DNA of 64,000 nt. Origin: Cricetomys ansorgei. Its lineage: Eukaryota > Chordata > Mammalia > Rodentia > Nesomyidae. The notes beneath the pieces were generated by a model. The model was not told the DNA's origin, searched no databases, and saw only the letters and a program-made list of their open reading frames with translations. Position 1 is the first letter of the stretch, and every line of letters starts with the position of its first letter. The stretch spans positions 25,197,501-25,261,500 of the forward strand of contig JAMJFZ010000239.1 in NCBI GenBank assembly GCA_026225945.1, written 5' to 3'. Shown in pieces: positions 23,176 through 34,010 of the stretch. Position numbers and translations under genes: made by a program.

Positions 23176-24439
23176 TACGTTTGCCGCCCTGTAAAACTAC
23201 TGTCTAATTTTTGAAGGTACACTCCACACCACTCACTGTGAATTGTTTCTGAAAAGTGGACTTTATAGGTTTTTACAATGAGAAGTAATTAACTTGCATG
23301 CTGTGCCACTACATTTTAGCCATTGAGAGAGCTGTGTAGTGGAAGAAGTTAAGTTGGCAAAGTTCAAAAGGCAAGTTCTTCAGCAGAGCTGCATAATAGA
23401 AGAAACAGACACCTTTGACAGACTTCTGCTCTTAACTATCAAAGGTGAATTGATTTTCAGAGCATACAGCCCTGCGTTTTAACAGCCCTCTGATGGATGC
23501 TTCTGATGGAAGGTGGGAAGAAAACATTAAAGAAGTGAAATGTCTAAATGAAGCTTTCTCTACACAAGTTGTCTTCTATTGTAGCTACTTCCGGATCCAC
23601 CACAGTACACTCTGAAAAGAGACCCCTTTAAAAAGCTAAAACTACAAACAAAGAATAAAAATAAGTATTTTATATTTATTTGGAAGTTTCTGCAAACATG
23701 TAGAGACCCACAACGAGATTATACAGGAAGGGTACTCCAAAGACTAAGTTAATATCGACAAATACACCTCTGAATAGCAGGGCTCAACTGAACAGGAATG
23801 CAGAGTCTTTCCAGTTTATTTTCTGCAACTTTCAGATTCATGGAATTTGGAAGTTAAATAATGTACAAGCAGAAAGATGTGTGCAAAGCTATACACCAAA
23901 GCAGTATCTAAATGAAGCAATTATAACCACCTGCCACGGAAGGTATAAAATGTCAAAAACAGTGTTAGTATCCATGGAACAAAATAAAACTTTGATAGTT
24001 TTTTTCCTGACCTTAATAAGTCAATCAATTGTTTCCTTATCTTTTGGAAAATCAAAAGAGACAAAGAACATGATATCTAAAGAATTATTAATTAGAAAAC
24101 AGGTGTAAAAATCTTAGAACTCAGATATCTAACTAGGACATAGATGTTAATGCTTAAATTCATCTATTCAAGAAGAAATGCATGCAGCCCCAGAAGCTTC
24201 TTAATACATGTTTAAAAATTAGACCTCAATTTAATAGTTTGTGTTTTGCAGCTCTTCATTTAGAGAGACGGCACTTGCAAAATGCCATCAACAGATAACA
24301 TAGTCAGAATCCCTTTTCCAAAACAGCAAGTTACCTCCTCTCAACAAGAAGTAGGGGGGCACAGAATTACAGTGTGGTGAATGCCACTCTCAATTCTTCA
24401 TTTGGATCTTCTCATAAACATTATGAATGTTACCACAGA
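23176..24439. other. Unique AT-rich DNA
   Basis: No repeat or convincing coding frame. The 75-codon frame at 23881-24108 has no recognised domain. Confidence 0.45.
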
Positions 24440-24890
24440 TCAAAGTGCAGAAAATAAGTGACTGGTGTGCTCAGTCCTAAACAGGACATCTAATTCATAT
24501 ACCCCTTGTCCCAAAGCTCAGGGAACTCCTCAGAAGAGCACACAGAAATGCTATAAGACCCAGAAGCCTATGAGGGCTGTTGTGAATCAGCGTCTTCTGA
24601 AAACCACAGGATCGCTGCACTCATAAATTCACAGCATCTATGGTTGCCTGCACAAGACCAAGCTAGTCAACACTCCTAAATGGAGTGGGGTTCTCGAGAG
24701 CACCCCATTTCTAGCTGAGGAGCTATTAGCAATTGATGGCTCCTAGAGGGAGGAGAATCAGTTTTCTCTAGTATTTCTTATACCGTGGTAAGCTGCCTGA
24801 ACTCCAGTGGACCTCCCTACACCCTTGCACATACACTGTATACATGTATGAAGTTAAAGAGAATAAATTATTTAAATTAATAATCTATCC
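24440..24890 (+). mobile_element. L1 3'UTR fragment (Lx-like)
   Basis: Blocks typical of a rodent L1 3'UTR are present: CCCAAAGCTCAGGGAACTCC, TGCCTGCACAAGACCAAGC, GCTATTAGCAATTGATGGCTCC, GGGAGGAGAATCAGTTTTCT and CTGAACTCCAGTGGACCTCC. It ends in AATAAATTATTTAAATT. Confidence 0.6.
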
Positions 24891-25284
24891 CCTTAGCCAG
24901 GTGATTTCCAAGTCTTTCCCATGATGTGATGCTTTCTTATGTCATAGGCATTAGGCTCAGCCTCAACTGACATTAAAATATGTGTGGCTATCACATGGAC
25001 AAAAACACTGGACATTTCCAGTGACCATGATAAAAGCAACACCTTGTGCACCCAAAGGGTAATGCACCGGCAAACTCAAACCCAATCCTGACTGGACTCA
25101 AACCCTACTTTTAGGCTGATCTATAGGCTAAGGCAGAGCAACCACAGCAGAATTACAAATTCAGGAATAAGGGAAAAAATACATTTATCATCAAAATCCT
25201 CTGATTTTTTTTCTATGATTCGCTATGCAGCATTCTTAAAGTAACAGCTGCCTTAATGTGTGTTAAAAAAAAATAGACCTAAAG

Positions 25285-25435
25285 CCAAAGAGATCTAGAC
25301 TTAAATGTACACTCTGCAAACTACCTGTTCTGAATTTTCTCACTTACAAATAAGAAACGGTGAAATTATAGAATGACTGCTTCAGTGTTGGTATAAAACT
25401 ACATAATGTAGAATGACAGTGTTTGCATAGCATTA
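25285..25435 (+). mobile_element. MIR SINE, diverged
   Basis: ATCTAGACTTAAATGTACACTCTGC and CTGAATTTTCTCACTTACAAATAAGAAACGGTG follow MIR order. Confidence 0.45.
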
Positions 25436-25446
25436 ACATTGTATGG

Positions 25447-25872
25447 GGTGATGCAATAGCTAGGGTTACTATTACTGTGATGAAACACCATACTCAAAAG
25501 CAACTTGGGGAGGAAAGGGTTTACTGTGCTTACACTCTCATATCACAGTTCATCACTGATGCAAGTTCATCATTGAAGGACACAAACTCAATCAAGAGAA
25601 GAACCTGGACCCAGGAGCTAATGCCAAGGCTGTAGAGGAATGTAGCTTACTGACTTGCTCCCTCCTGACTTGCTTTCTTATGGAAGTTAAGACTACCAGC
25701 TCAGGGATGTCCCCATGCACAATGGGCTGGCCCCCTCCTCATCGAGCCCTAATTAAGAAAATTCTCTACATGCTTGTCTACAGCCCAATCTTATGGAAGC
25801 TATTTCCTTAATCAAGGTTCCGTCATCTCCAATGACTTCAGATATGCCAAGTTGAAGTAAAACTAGAAGTAA
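25447..25872 (-). mobile_element. Rodent ERVL/MaLR-type LTR
   Basis: Reverse-oriented LTR with AGGGTTACTATTACTGTGATGAAACACCAT, AAAGCAACTTGGGGAGGAAAGGGTTTACT (the AATAAA region reversed), GCACAATGGGCTGGCCCCCTCCTCATCGA and TAATTAAGAAAATTCTCTACATGC. Related LTRs lie at 32730-33085 and 41945-42268. The RepBase name is uncertain. Most likely a solo LTR. Confidence 0.75.
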
Positions 25873-26194
25873 TCTAGAAAGTGTTTAAACAATAGAAGAA
25901 AGTTTTCTTATGTCACCTACAAACGACACACTATTTTACATAAGATATTTGCTCATCCCTGCATGTCGGGAGTGGAGTCCCAACACCAACCAATCCAGTG
26001 CCCACCACCAATACTAAGAAGAGGGCTGCATCTGTTCAGATCTCATTTTCTCAGCACTACTAGTCGGCTTCCCCAGGCATGATCCAACTCCACATCCCCC
26101 TCACTCCGATCCACGTCTTTAAGCATTTTCTAAAGCCCCTATCAACACTTATCCGAGTAATAACTATTCATTTACTGCTTTTATCTTTTGACTC
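25873..26194. other. Unique DNA
   Basis: No repeat or coding feature recognised. Confidence 0.45.
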
Positions 26195-26300
26195 CCCTTC
26201 CCTCAACATTTCTATTAGAATGTGACTTTCAGAGGGAAAGAGGTTTTATTTTGTTCATTCACCATTGCTGGGCGCATAGATGAACACATATTTGAGAAAA
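26195..26300 (+). mobile_element. L2 3'-end fragment
   Basis: TATTAGAATGTGACTTTCAGAGGGAAAGAGGTTTTATTTTGTTCATTCACCATTGCTGGGCGCATAGATGAACA follows the L2 tail pattern. Confidence 0.5.
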
Positions 26301-27124
26301 TGTACACTATTTTGTACATTGGTCTTATTTCAATCAAATAATGTTTTCCATAATTGCAAAGGCATGAATAGTCTTTAAGCAAAACATGTCTTCTTCAGTT
26401 CTAGAGCTCTTTTTAAGTATTCTATATTCACATCATTATTTCATGTTGACCCATGTTGTAATTATTTTATCCATTCAATGTTTTCCAGACACAGGCTCCA
26501 CATTTGTTGACACTCAACCTCTCTTGATTTGTAAATGTAAATTAGTCTAAATGGTTACAACCGAACATAATTTTTAGTGTCAGGAAAAATTTGAAACAGC
26601 TAATATAAGAATGCACAGATGGTGTAAAAGTAAAAGATACTTTTGAACAACTAGAATGAATGCTGTGTGTCAGCTTCATAAATGTGCTTTATTTACATCC
26701 CTCAAACACAGCATGTGTTTCTTCAGGATCACACAAATATTTTCAATGCACAACAACATGTTAAAAAGCAAAAGGTGTCTCTCCCAATTTTCCAAACTTT
26801 TTCCTTTCATAGAAGAAAAATGGCAACAATATTTACCCAGGTATTTGGTCATCTTCCATCCAATATATAGCAGAAAACAAGTCCTAGTCGATTTTGCTTT
26901 GGAAACATTTTTCAAGACAGTTCCTTTCACAGTGATGTTACTGTATATCCATGTCATCATAGCCAGCCACCATGCCTGCCTCATTACCTGAGGACATTCC
27001 TAATGTAGATGCTGTTTAAGTCTTATTTTTCTTAAGTCTTCCTGCACAATGTAGATGGGATCAGGTCTTTCTGTAGCTGGAGACTCCTTCAGTAATTGAC
27101 TTCTATTTTCACAATCAAATAAAA
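26301..27124. other. Unique AT-rich DNA
   Basis: No repeat recognised. Overlapping frames at 26656-26991 (+, 111 codons) and 26676-26984 (-, 102 codons) lie here without domain signatures or splice context. I do not call a gene. Confidence 0.45.
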
Positions 27125-27367
27125 GCAAATCTTATGTCTCACGATCCACAATAACTAAGAAATTGGACCAGTCTGATGTCCACCAACAAATGAATAGTTA
27201 CAGAAAACACATATACAGTGGGATTTTATTAAGCTGTAAAGAGAAGCAAAGTCATGACATCTGCAGGGACAATGGATGACACTGAAGATCATTGCGTTAA
27301 GCAAAATAAGCCACACTCAGAAAAACAAATGCATGTCCTTGCTCACGTGCAAACTCAGGATATTTAT

Positions 27368-27413
<46 letters not shown>

Positions 27414-27548
27414 ATTACTACATTTGTAGGGGGCTACAAAGTTAGAAAGAGGACTGAAAAAGGGAAGAATATTTCTAAGGGTAGGGGAGAGAGGGATGTA
27501 TATGGACTGTGTGAGTTTTCCTGAAGAGATGTGAATAAATGAATAAAT
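27125..27548 (+). mobile_element. L1 3' end (ORF2 C-terminus and 3'UTR), first part
   Basis: Typical L1 end: CACAATAACTAAGAAATTGGACCAG, GTCCACCAACAAATGAATAG, ACATATACAGTGGGATTTTATTAAGC, GACACTGAAGATCATTGCGTTAAGCAAAATAAGCCACACTCAG. A (GT)n array has grown at 27370-27411. The 3'UTR appears to continue at 27880-28090 after an intervening repeat. Confidence 0.75.
27370..27411. repeat. (GT)n microsatellite in L1
   Basis: About 21 GT units inside the L1 3' region. Confidence 0.95.
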
Positions 27549-27559
27549 GTCTCTTCACT

Positions 27560-27845
27560 TTAGACAAAGAAGCAGTTCCTCCCAAGTCCAGCTGGTGTAC
27601 CAGCGGCTTCATCTGTGTTACTTACAGGAGCGTGGATGACTCAAAGTCAGCCACATCAGCAAAAGCCACTTCAATGAGGTGATATTTCACAGAAGCTGTG
27701 TGCCTGGACCTCCCTATACAACTTGCTGGCAACCCCAGCAAAGCATTTCGACCCCTTCAAAATGGTTCACTGTTTATATGAGTTTGTCAGTCATGTAACT
27801 CTTGGAACTTGTAAGTCTTAAGCTTCATGAGCTTCTTGAGTCCAC
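27560..27845. mobile_element. Rodent medium-reiterated repeat (RMER-like), splits an L1
   Basis: TCTGTGTTACTTACAGGAGCGTGGATGACTCAAAGTCAGC and TTGTAAGTCTTAAGCTTCATGAGC resemble a rodent repeat I recognise but cannot name. A related, more diverged stretch is at 29560-29905. It lies between two parts of one L1 3' end. Confidence 0.45.
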
Positions 27846-27879
27846 GAGCCACTTTTTACTTCCAAGAAGAAATTTTTTT

Positions 27880-28090
27880 TTCAATTAAAAAAAAGGGGGA
27901 GGGGACATCATTGTGACATAATAACAGAAGAGGGAATTAATTAGGGGTCAGAGAGTAACATTAGGGACAGGTAGAAAGGATGAAGGGAGAGGATGAATTA
28001 GAACATAATGATACATATGAAAATGTAACAGTGGAACCCGTTACTTTGTAAGCTTATTCTTTAAGCAAAATGTAAAAGAAAAGAAAAACC
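27880..28090 (+). mobile_element. L1 3'UTR, second part
   Basis: AGGATGAATTAGAACATAATGATACATATGAAAATGTAACAGTGGAACCCGTTACTTTGT is the usual last section of an old rodent L1 3'UTR. It continues the order and orientation of 27125-27548. Confidence 0.55.
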
Positions 28091-29419
28091 TTAACTTGGC
28101 TAAAAAGCTCTGATATCTTAATATTGCTGGCTCTAAAAATCCATAGAAAGGAAGTACTGCTGAGTGAAAAGGTCACAGTGTGGTAGTCTAAGGGGGTAAT
28201 TTGAGTTGTGTTTCTCCAGAAGCAAGCCACGATTAAGATTTCAATGTAAATAAATTATACAGAAGTTCACTCAAAAATATTAGATGGAGAAAGCCTCAGC
28301 CAGAAATTACAGGTACAGCATGGGAACCTGCAATAAATGGAAACTGTAAGTGCCTCAGGGACCCAGGAGGTCCCAGCAACCTGCACTGTGGGATTATAAA
28401 CACAATGAGTCTTTCAGGAAAAAATAACCAGGGCGATGAAAAATCCTGACACTATTTAGCATGAATGATGGCTGAAGGAATGACAAATGCTTCACCCAGA
28501 TAAAAAGTAATACGGAATCAGAAATTCACTTTCCATCTAAAAACACACTTAACCTTGCGTGATTGAAGGGAAATTGAAAAACAAATCACTTGGACATAAA
28601 GCTTTTTTTCCATTCACTCAGTTTCTATATTACAATTATTTTCCCTTCTGCTGATAAAAGGAAAGATGAGATCTAGAATACTTATGACCTAGGAAGCTAC
28701 ACAAAGGACGTATTTGCTAACTAATAAATTCTTGTAAATTCTAAAAAGAAGCCAAAGTTCAAACGTGATATTTTCATACTGAGTGGGAAAAAAAAATCTC
28801 AGACGTATTTTTGTGTCATTCAGTGTAAGATATTATAAAATCCTTTGTGGCTTGTGATATTTAAATCTATGCGATTAAAAACTAAACTTGAATTTTTTAA
28901 TGATGTCTCATGCATTTTAATTAATTCTAAAATATAACAAAACGTTTCTAATGTAGGCAATAAATCCTATTCCTTAATTTATATATTTTGATGGTTTCAG
29001 GTATGTATGAGCATTTACTGAACATTAATGGAAGTTTCTGGAATTAAAGTTGGGTCCCCTATCTGTCCCATAGCCACCAAGAGCTTAAGTAGCTGGGGTG
29101 ACTGGGTTCTGAGGTGCTCCTGCTATTCAATCTTCTTCCTGGGGAAGTTTGCACCATGTGTGATTAGAAGCAGTAGTGTCCCTGGCCGGTTTCTGAATCC
29201 TAGCTTTTATGCTTCGACACAGATAAATACCTCCAACCCTGACCTGTGGATGAGGACAGGGACTTACTATAAGGCTCTGGGTGGGGGTGGGGAGACAAGA
29301 GAATGGGGATTTCAGCTCAAAAAATGGGATAAGAGGAAAGGATAAAGGATAAAATATTATAAAATACCAAGATCACTTTCAAAGTGAGGCTAGCAGTATA
29401 GTTTTTTCTTATATATTTT
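28091..29419. other. Unique AT-rich DNA
   Basis: No repeat or gene recognised. The 105-codon frame at 29028-29345 has no domain. Confidence 0.45.
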
Positions 29420-29548
29420 GGATATTTTTTGGTTTTGTTCTTTTGTTTTTGCTTTAAGAGAGTGCCTCACACTGTGGACCAGGTTGGTCTGTAACTCACT
29501 ACACAGCTCAGGTTGATCTCAAACTTATTGGTAACTCTCTGCTTCGCT
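29420..29548 (-). mobile_element. Old B1-type SINE fragment
   Basis: Reverse-oriented proto-B1-like blocks: GTTTTTGCTTTAAGAGAGTGCCTCACACTGTGGACCAGG and CTGTAACTCACTACACAGCTCAGGTTGATCTCAAACTTATTGG. Confidence 0.65.
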
Positions 29549-29559
29549 CACCATTCACC

Positions 29560-29905
29560 CTGCACTAAGAGTTGTGTGACAAAACTTTTTCCACGGAGAT
29601 GCAACACACATGTCACATCTGGGGTAGCCCCTGATGGGGAGCCCATGACAGATCAAAGTAAGGATACCATCAAAGTTCAACTTGGTGTACCATGAATCTG
29701 ATTTGGTGTTACAGAAATATGGGTGATGGGCAGAAATGACTCAAAAAGAGGAGCATCAGCAAGGACCAGGTGACAGCTCACAAAGATGGAAACTGGGATC
29801 ACACTGCACAGCCCGCAAGTAGCTCAATAGGTTGGTGAGTGTCTTTCCAGTTCTTTCAGTTGGTCAGAACCTCTTTCAGGAAACGTGGCTGCTTTCTACT
29901 TGATC
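29560..29905. mobile_element. Rodent RMER-like repeat, second copy
   Basis: GTGTGACAAAACTTTTTCCACGGAGATGC, GGGGTAGCCCCTGATGGGGAGCCCATGAC and CACACTGCACAGCCCGCAAGTAGCTCAATAGGTTGGTGAGTGTC match a rodent repeat I recognise. It probably belongs to the same family as 27560-27845. Confidence 0.5.
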
Positions 29906-30007
29906 TGGTCCTATAGTCTTTGCATTTTGAGTTGTCTTGAGAGTCTTTTTATAACTCAGCTCCTCTCTTCTGAAAGGGACTCTCAGCTTTTATTGCTTAC
30001 TATGCAC

Positions 30008-30008
<1 letters not shown>

Positions 30009-30065
<57 letters not shown>

Positions 30066-30073
30066 AGAGAGAC

Positions 30074-30128
<55 letters not shown>

Positions 30129-30168
30129 CTGGTCAGTTTCAGAGAGAGAGAATCTGGTCAGTTTCAGG
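30009..30168. repeat. (GT)n-(GA)n compound array with duplicated 25-bp end
   Basis: GT units at 30009-30061 pass into GA units at 30065-30127. A roughly 25-bp unit containing GAGAATCTGGTCAGTTTCAG then occurs twice in tandem. Confidence 0.95.
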
Positions 30169-30441
30169 GACTTCCTGAAGCTATTTTGAGTTTTTTTTAT
30201 CTTTCTGCTTAACAAGCTTCCTGATGGGATGGAATGTTTCCATCTCAGAGGAAACAATTATAAAACACCAAGAGAGGGTACTGCAGCTGAGCTCTACCAC
30301 ACCCAGTGTAGTTCTTCAAGAACGTATTTATCCTGGCAATACAGAGAACTAAGTATCCAGTTGATTGAATATATATCCCTTTAAAGTCTTTTTTCAAATT
30401 CTGAGATGTATGATCCTAAGAGTGCAGGATTATTTTCTGGC

Positions 30442-30519
<78 letters not shown>
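30442..30519. repeat. Poly(A) plus (TA)n array
   Basis: Fifteen A followed by about 31 TA units. It is self-complementary and able to extrude a cruciform. The 118-codon minus frame here is an artefact of the array. Confidence 0.95.
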
Positions 30520-30521
<2 letters not shown>

Positions 30522-31394
30522 GATTAGAGGAAAACTTGTAGGTAAGAAAATCAGCTAAGAAATTTACCAATAATGCAGTTATATCATAAAGCAAATAAAT
30601 ATTTAAAAATCTGAAGTATTTCATCAGACCAGGAGTGCAAGAGAAAGGACTGAAAGATAGCAAAATGGGTGGGAAGCTATGTGTTAAGGCAGGGAGTAAC
30701 CAAGAAAACAAAGAACAGACAGGGTAAATGCCATCCACAGTGAGTCTAAGGTAGCTCAAGTTAATGCAGTTAGGTGTGATCAGCAAATCATATGGGAAAA
30801 TATGGCCCAGAAGATCAACACTAGGACACGTGACATGGAAGCCATCTGGACATTATTAATTGTCAAAGTTGTGACATTATATAAGTTTCCAATGCATTAT
30901 TAAAGAAAACGAGCTATGTTATGTCTAATCTTAAGAAACACAGAGAAGCAAGAAGGAAGGAAAATGAATCTTACCTCAGGACAAAAGTCAAAATTAATGA
31001 GTCAATCTGTGGCTTATATAAAGGAGGAACACGTCTGTGTGTAACTAACAAATAAATAACTGAAATATTATTCGTATTGTAACTGAGTATTGTTCTGGTA
31101 AATTTCTCTGTCTTTCATACTAAGTGCTTCTACAGTTGCTAGTAATAGAAACGAACAATATACCTACAAGGCTTGCCACTCCCTTCTGTATGAACACACT
31201 CTGCTCCCTGTTTCAAGTTAGAATAAGATAACAGCTCAAAACACTCTTCTTGCCATTCTTGTTTATTTATTTGATTGATTCTTGGGCTTCGTAACCACAC
31301 TGCTCCATTTTGTCTTGTGACACCAGAAGACAATTACAGTTTTGTGATTCAAATGAGTTTTGCATGCTTCTGGAACAGACTATGAGGCAGCAGT
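30520..31394. other. Unique AT-rich DNA
   Basis: No repeat or gene recognised. Confidence 0.45.
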
Positions 31395-31500
31395 GGGAAC
31401 TCTAATTACTGACTGATGAAGTTCCTTGCCCCAGTAAGTAGATCAAAAGCCAGTCCTCTGGTCTTTCCCACCTTGACCCTCTGCTTTCCATTGTGTGCTC
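31395..31500 (-). mobile_element. MIR SINE fragment
   Basis: Reverse MIR pattern: TGATGAAGTTCCTTGCCCCAGTAAGTAG followed by AAAGCCAGTCCTCTGGTC. Confidence 0.45.
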
Positions 31501-31929
31501 TCATTTGCACTTAGATAATAGCACAATTACAGGGCTCCTTTCTGAATACTCATATCCATAGAAACGGAGGATGCTATAGCAGTCTACCTGATAGCACCTG
31601 AATTGGCCTCTCAATTAGCAGATGAAAAAGTAACACTATAGAAATATAGAGATGTTCCATTATGAACTGCAAGATGTAGGTTATAAATACTTACCTGTTT
31701 TCTATTTATAAGAAAAACATGAAACAACTTTGGTTCTCTATGCACAAAAATAGATCACCTGGTGGTAACAATGAATACAACTACAAATAATTTTCCAGAA
31801 TATCATTACATATTTTTAATTAAAACTAAGTAATAAAATTAAGTCTTTCCCTCCCTCTTTACCTCATTTTATACCTCACTCCTGTTCCTTTCCTTGTCAT
31901 AAAAATAATGACCTAATGACCTTGGCCTA
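31501..31929. other. Unique AT-rich DNA
   Basis: Nothing recognised. Confidence 0.45.
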
Positions 31930-32412
31930 ATGCTCATGAATCATTGAGGAACAGGGTCGAGGAGTTTGCTGTGAGATCATGTCTCCTACTAACATGAGAA
32001 GCAATACCCATAAAGCCTCACCAACACAACTTGGACACCAATGGACATGCCAATATGAATGATGAAACGCCCACAAGGCATCAGCCGCACAAAGCCACAC
32101 AAATTACAGGCAACTGAAGAAAGCTGGGAGCAGGAGAGGTGGTCTTTCCCAGCAAAGAGCACACCAACTACTTGTCCGGTGCCAAACAGTCAGCCCTGAA
32201 AACATACATACAAGTAGCATTACATGAACCAAGCAGGCTGTGTTTAAGAATGTATGTGTATATACCTATACACATATGCATGCAATAGCAATTAATGAAA
32301 AAAGAAAGGCCATGAATTTGAAGGAGAGTGGAGATGGGTATATGAGAGAGTTTGGAGAGAGGAAACGGAAGAGAGAAATGTAATTACATTATAATATAAA
32401 AAACGAAATTAA
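31930..32412 (+). mobile_element. A-tailed retroposon, same family as 8150-9385
   Basis: TCATGTCTCCTACTAACATGAGAAGC, GAGCACACCAACTACTTGTCCGGTGCCAAACAGTCAGCCC, AAGGCCATGAATTTGAAGGAGAG and ATTACATTATAATATAAAAAACG cover the 3' half of the family. The 5' part is missing, as expected for a 5'-truncated LINE-type insertion. Confidence 0.7.
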
Positions 32413-32729
32413 AATGAAACCTTGGACTGGAGAACCTAACATGTACATTAATCTACTTTCTAGGTCTAATTTTAATATTTGCATGAATAGCTCATTTCTG
32501 TTTTTTAAATGCTATAGGATCACTCCATTATTCTTCAAAAGAACTTGCATCTCTGAATTTTTGCTGATCTCCTCTTCTATCGAAATAATTTCAGTATAAA
32601 TTTTTATGGGAAAGTAGCTATCCACAGGCATCTGAAAACAGACATAAGCAAGTGAAGTAATTCTCAACCCCCAGTTGCCATCAACACACCAGTGAGTCAC
32701 TAACAGCCAGTTAGGCTTACTTTTGGTGA
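32413..32729. other. Unique DNA
   Basis: Nothing recognised. Confidence 0.45.
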
Positions 32730-33085
32730 TGGCTAATTGTAATTGTCAACTTGACACTCTTGGGGAGAGGAACCTCAACTGAAGAACTGCCTCTGTCATA
32801 TCGTTTGTGAGGCATTTTCTTAATAGCTAATTGACATAGCAGGGCATAGTCCACTGTGGGCAGTACCATCCCTAAGCAAGTGGGCCTGAACTGTATAAAA
32901 TATTAGCTGAGCAAGCCAGAGAAATTAAGCCAACAAGCAGTGTTCCACCACGCTCTCTGCTTCAGTTCCTATCTCCAGATTCCTGCCCTGAGTTTCTACC
33001 CTGGCTTCCCTCTATGTAACCTGTAGGCTAAAATAAACCTTTTCCTCACCAACTTGCTTTTGGTAAGGAAACTAAAACACCTTCT
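32730..33085 (+). mobile_element. Rodent ERVL/MaLR-type LTR
   Basis: GTGATGGCTAATTGTAATTGTCAACTTGACAC at the 5' end, GAGGCATTTTCTTAATAGCTAATTGACA, CCACTGTGGGCAGTACCATCCC, AAAATAAACCTTTTCCTCACC (polyadenylation signal) and CAACTTGCTTTTGGT near the end. Solo LTR. Confidence 0.75.
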
Positions 33086-33128
33086 GAAATTAAATTACAT
33101 CCAAAGTTACATCTAAAACATTGTATTT

Positions 33129-33133
<5 letters not shown>

Positions 33134-33185
<52 letters not shown>

Positions 33186-33204
33186 GTTGTTGTTGTTGTT
33201 GTTT
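33134..33204. repeat. (TG)n-(TTG)n compound microsatellite
   Basis: About 25 TG units followed by seven TTG units. Confidence 0.95.
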
Positions 33205-33205
33205 T

Positions 33206-33480
33206 ATATGCAGGTGTGGGGTTTATGCCCTTGTGTATACACATGAATGCCAGAGGAGGATGTTTGATATCCTGTTGAAGGTCTCATATTGAAACCTAAG
33301 AGTTAGACTGCCAAATCAGCAAGTCTCAGCACTCCTCCTTTCCCCAGATCCAACAGCACTGGATTTATAGGTACATTACAGCAACATTAAATTTTTTCAC
33401 TTGGGTACTGGGGATTTGAAGTAAGCTCCTCATGCTTGCACAACACAGGCTCTTACATACTGAGCAATCTCTCCAGTCTA
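33206..33480 (-). mobile_element. B4 SINE
   Basis: Reverse-oriented: ATGCCAGAGGAGGATG, TTGGGTACTGGGGATTTGAAGTAAGCTCCTCATGCTTGCACAACACAGGC and CATACTGAGCAATCTCTCCAGTC at the tRNA-like head. Confidence 0.8.
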
Positions 33481-33732
33481 AATGTTTCAGCCTTAATGTT
33501 CTTGCATAATGACAATAATTTTCTAAAGTAAGAGACAAAATAGTAGACCCTTAAGGGAAAAATTGCAAAGATTATATTACTATTATGAAGTCAGTGTCTG
33601 CTCTGAACCATACACAATGGAGACAAGATGGTCTGGTAAATAATCATTAATCTGTGCTTCAATCTCTCGTGAAATTTAACAGGTCTGGGGATTTTTGTTT
33701 GTCTGTTTTTGTTTCATTGTTGTTTGATTTTG

Positions 33733-33826
33733 TTGGATTGGATTGGATTGGGTTGGATTGGGTTGGGTTGAGTTGGGTTGGGTTGGGTTGAGTTGGGTTG
33801 GGTTGGGTTGGGTTGGATTGGATTTA
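33733..33826 (+). repeat. (GGGTT/GGATT)n pentamer array
   Basis: Eighteen uninterrupted 5-bp units from 33735 to 33824: ten GGGTT, six GGATT and two GAGTT. The 20-bp unit GGGTTGGGTTGAGTTGGGTT occurs twice in tandem (33760-33779, 33780-33799). Four consecutive GGG runs with TT loops lie at 33795-33814, a canonical G-quadruplex pattern. Confidence 0.95.
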
Positions 33827-33889
33827 GTTTTTGTCTATTCAGAAAAGGCACTGAATATCAAACATTTGTAACGACTAAAGCTTTATTGT

Positions 33890-34010
33890 AGCCTTGCAAT
33901 CCAGGTCTTATGAATGACACTTTATCATTGAGAAAGCAGATTACATAACATGTTGGTCAGACAAGATCACAGAGTTCATTTACAGAGCTTAAGTCATCAA
34001 GTCTATCTTC
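33890..34010 (-). mobile_element. MIR SINE fragment
   Basis: ACACTTTATCATTGAGAAAGCAGATTACATAACATG and AGACAAGATCACAGAG follow the reverse MIR core. Confidence 0.45.

Noticed and set aside
26656..26991. Overlapping frames on both strands as a possible exon
   Set aside because: Both strands are open at once with no recognisable protein, which suggests chance.
30009..30257. Short proteins with Cys-Val or Arg-Glu repeats
   Set aside because: Direct translations of GT and GA microsatellites.
33735..33824. Interstitial telomere repeat
   Set aside because: The unit is 5 bp (GGGTT), not the 6-bp TTAGGG, and it varies to GGATT and GAGTT.
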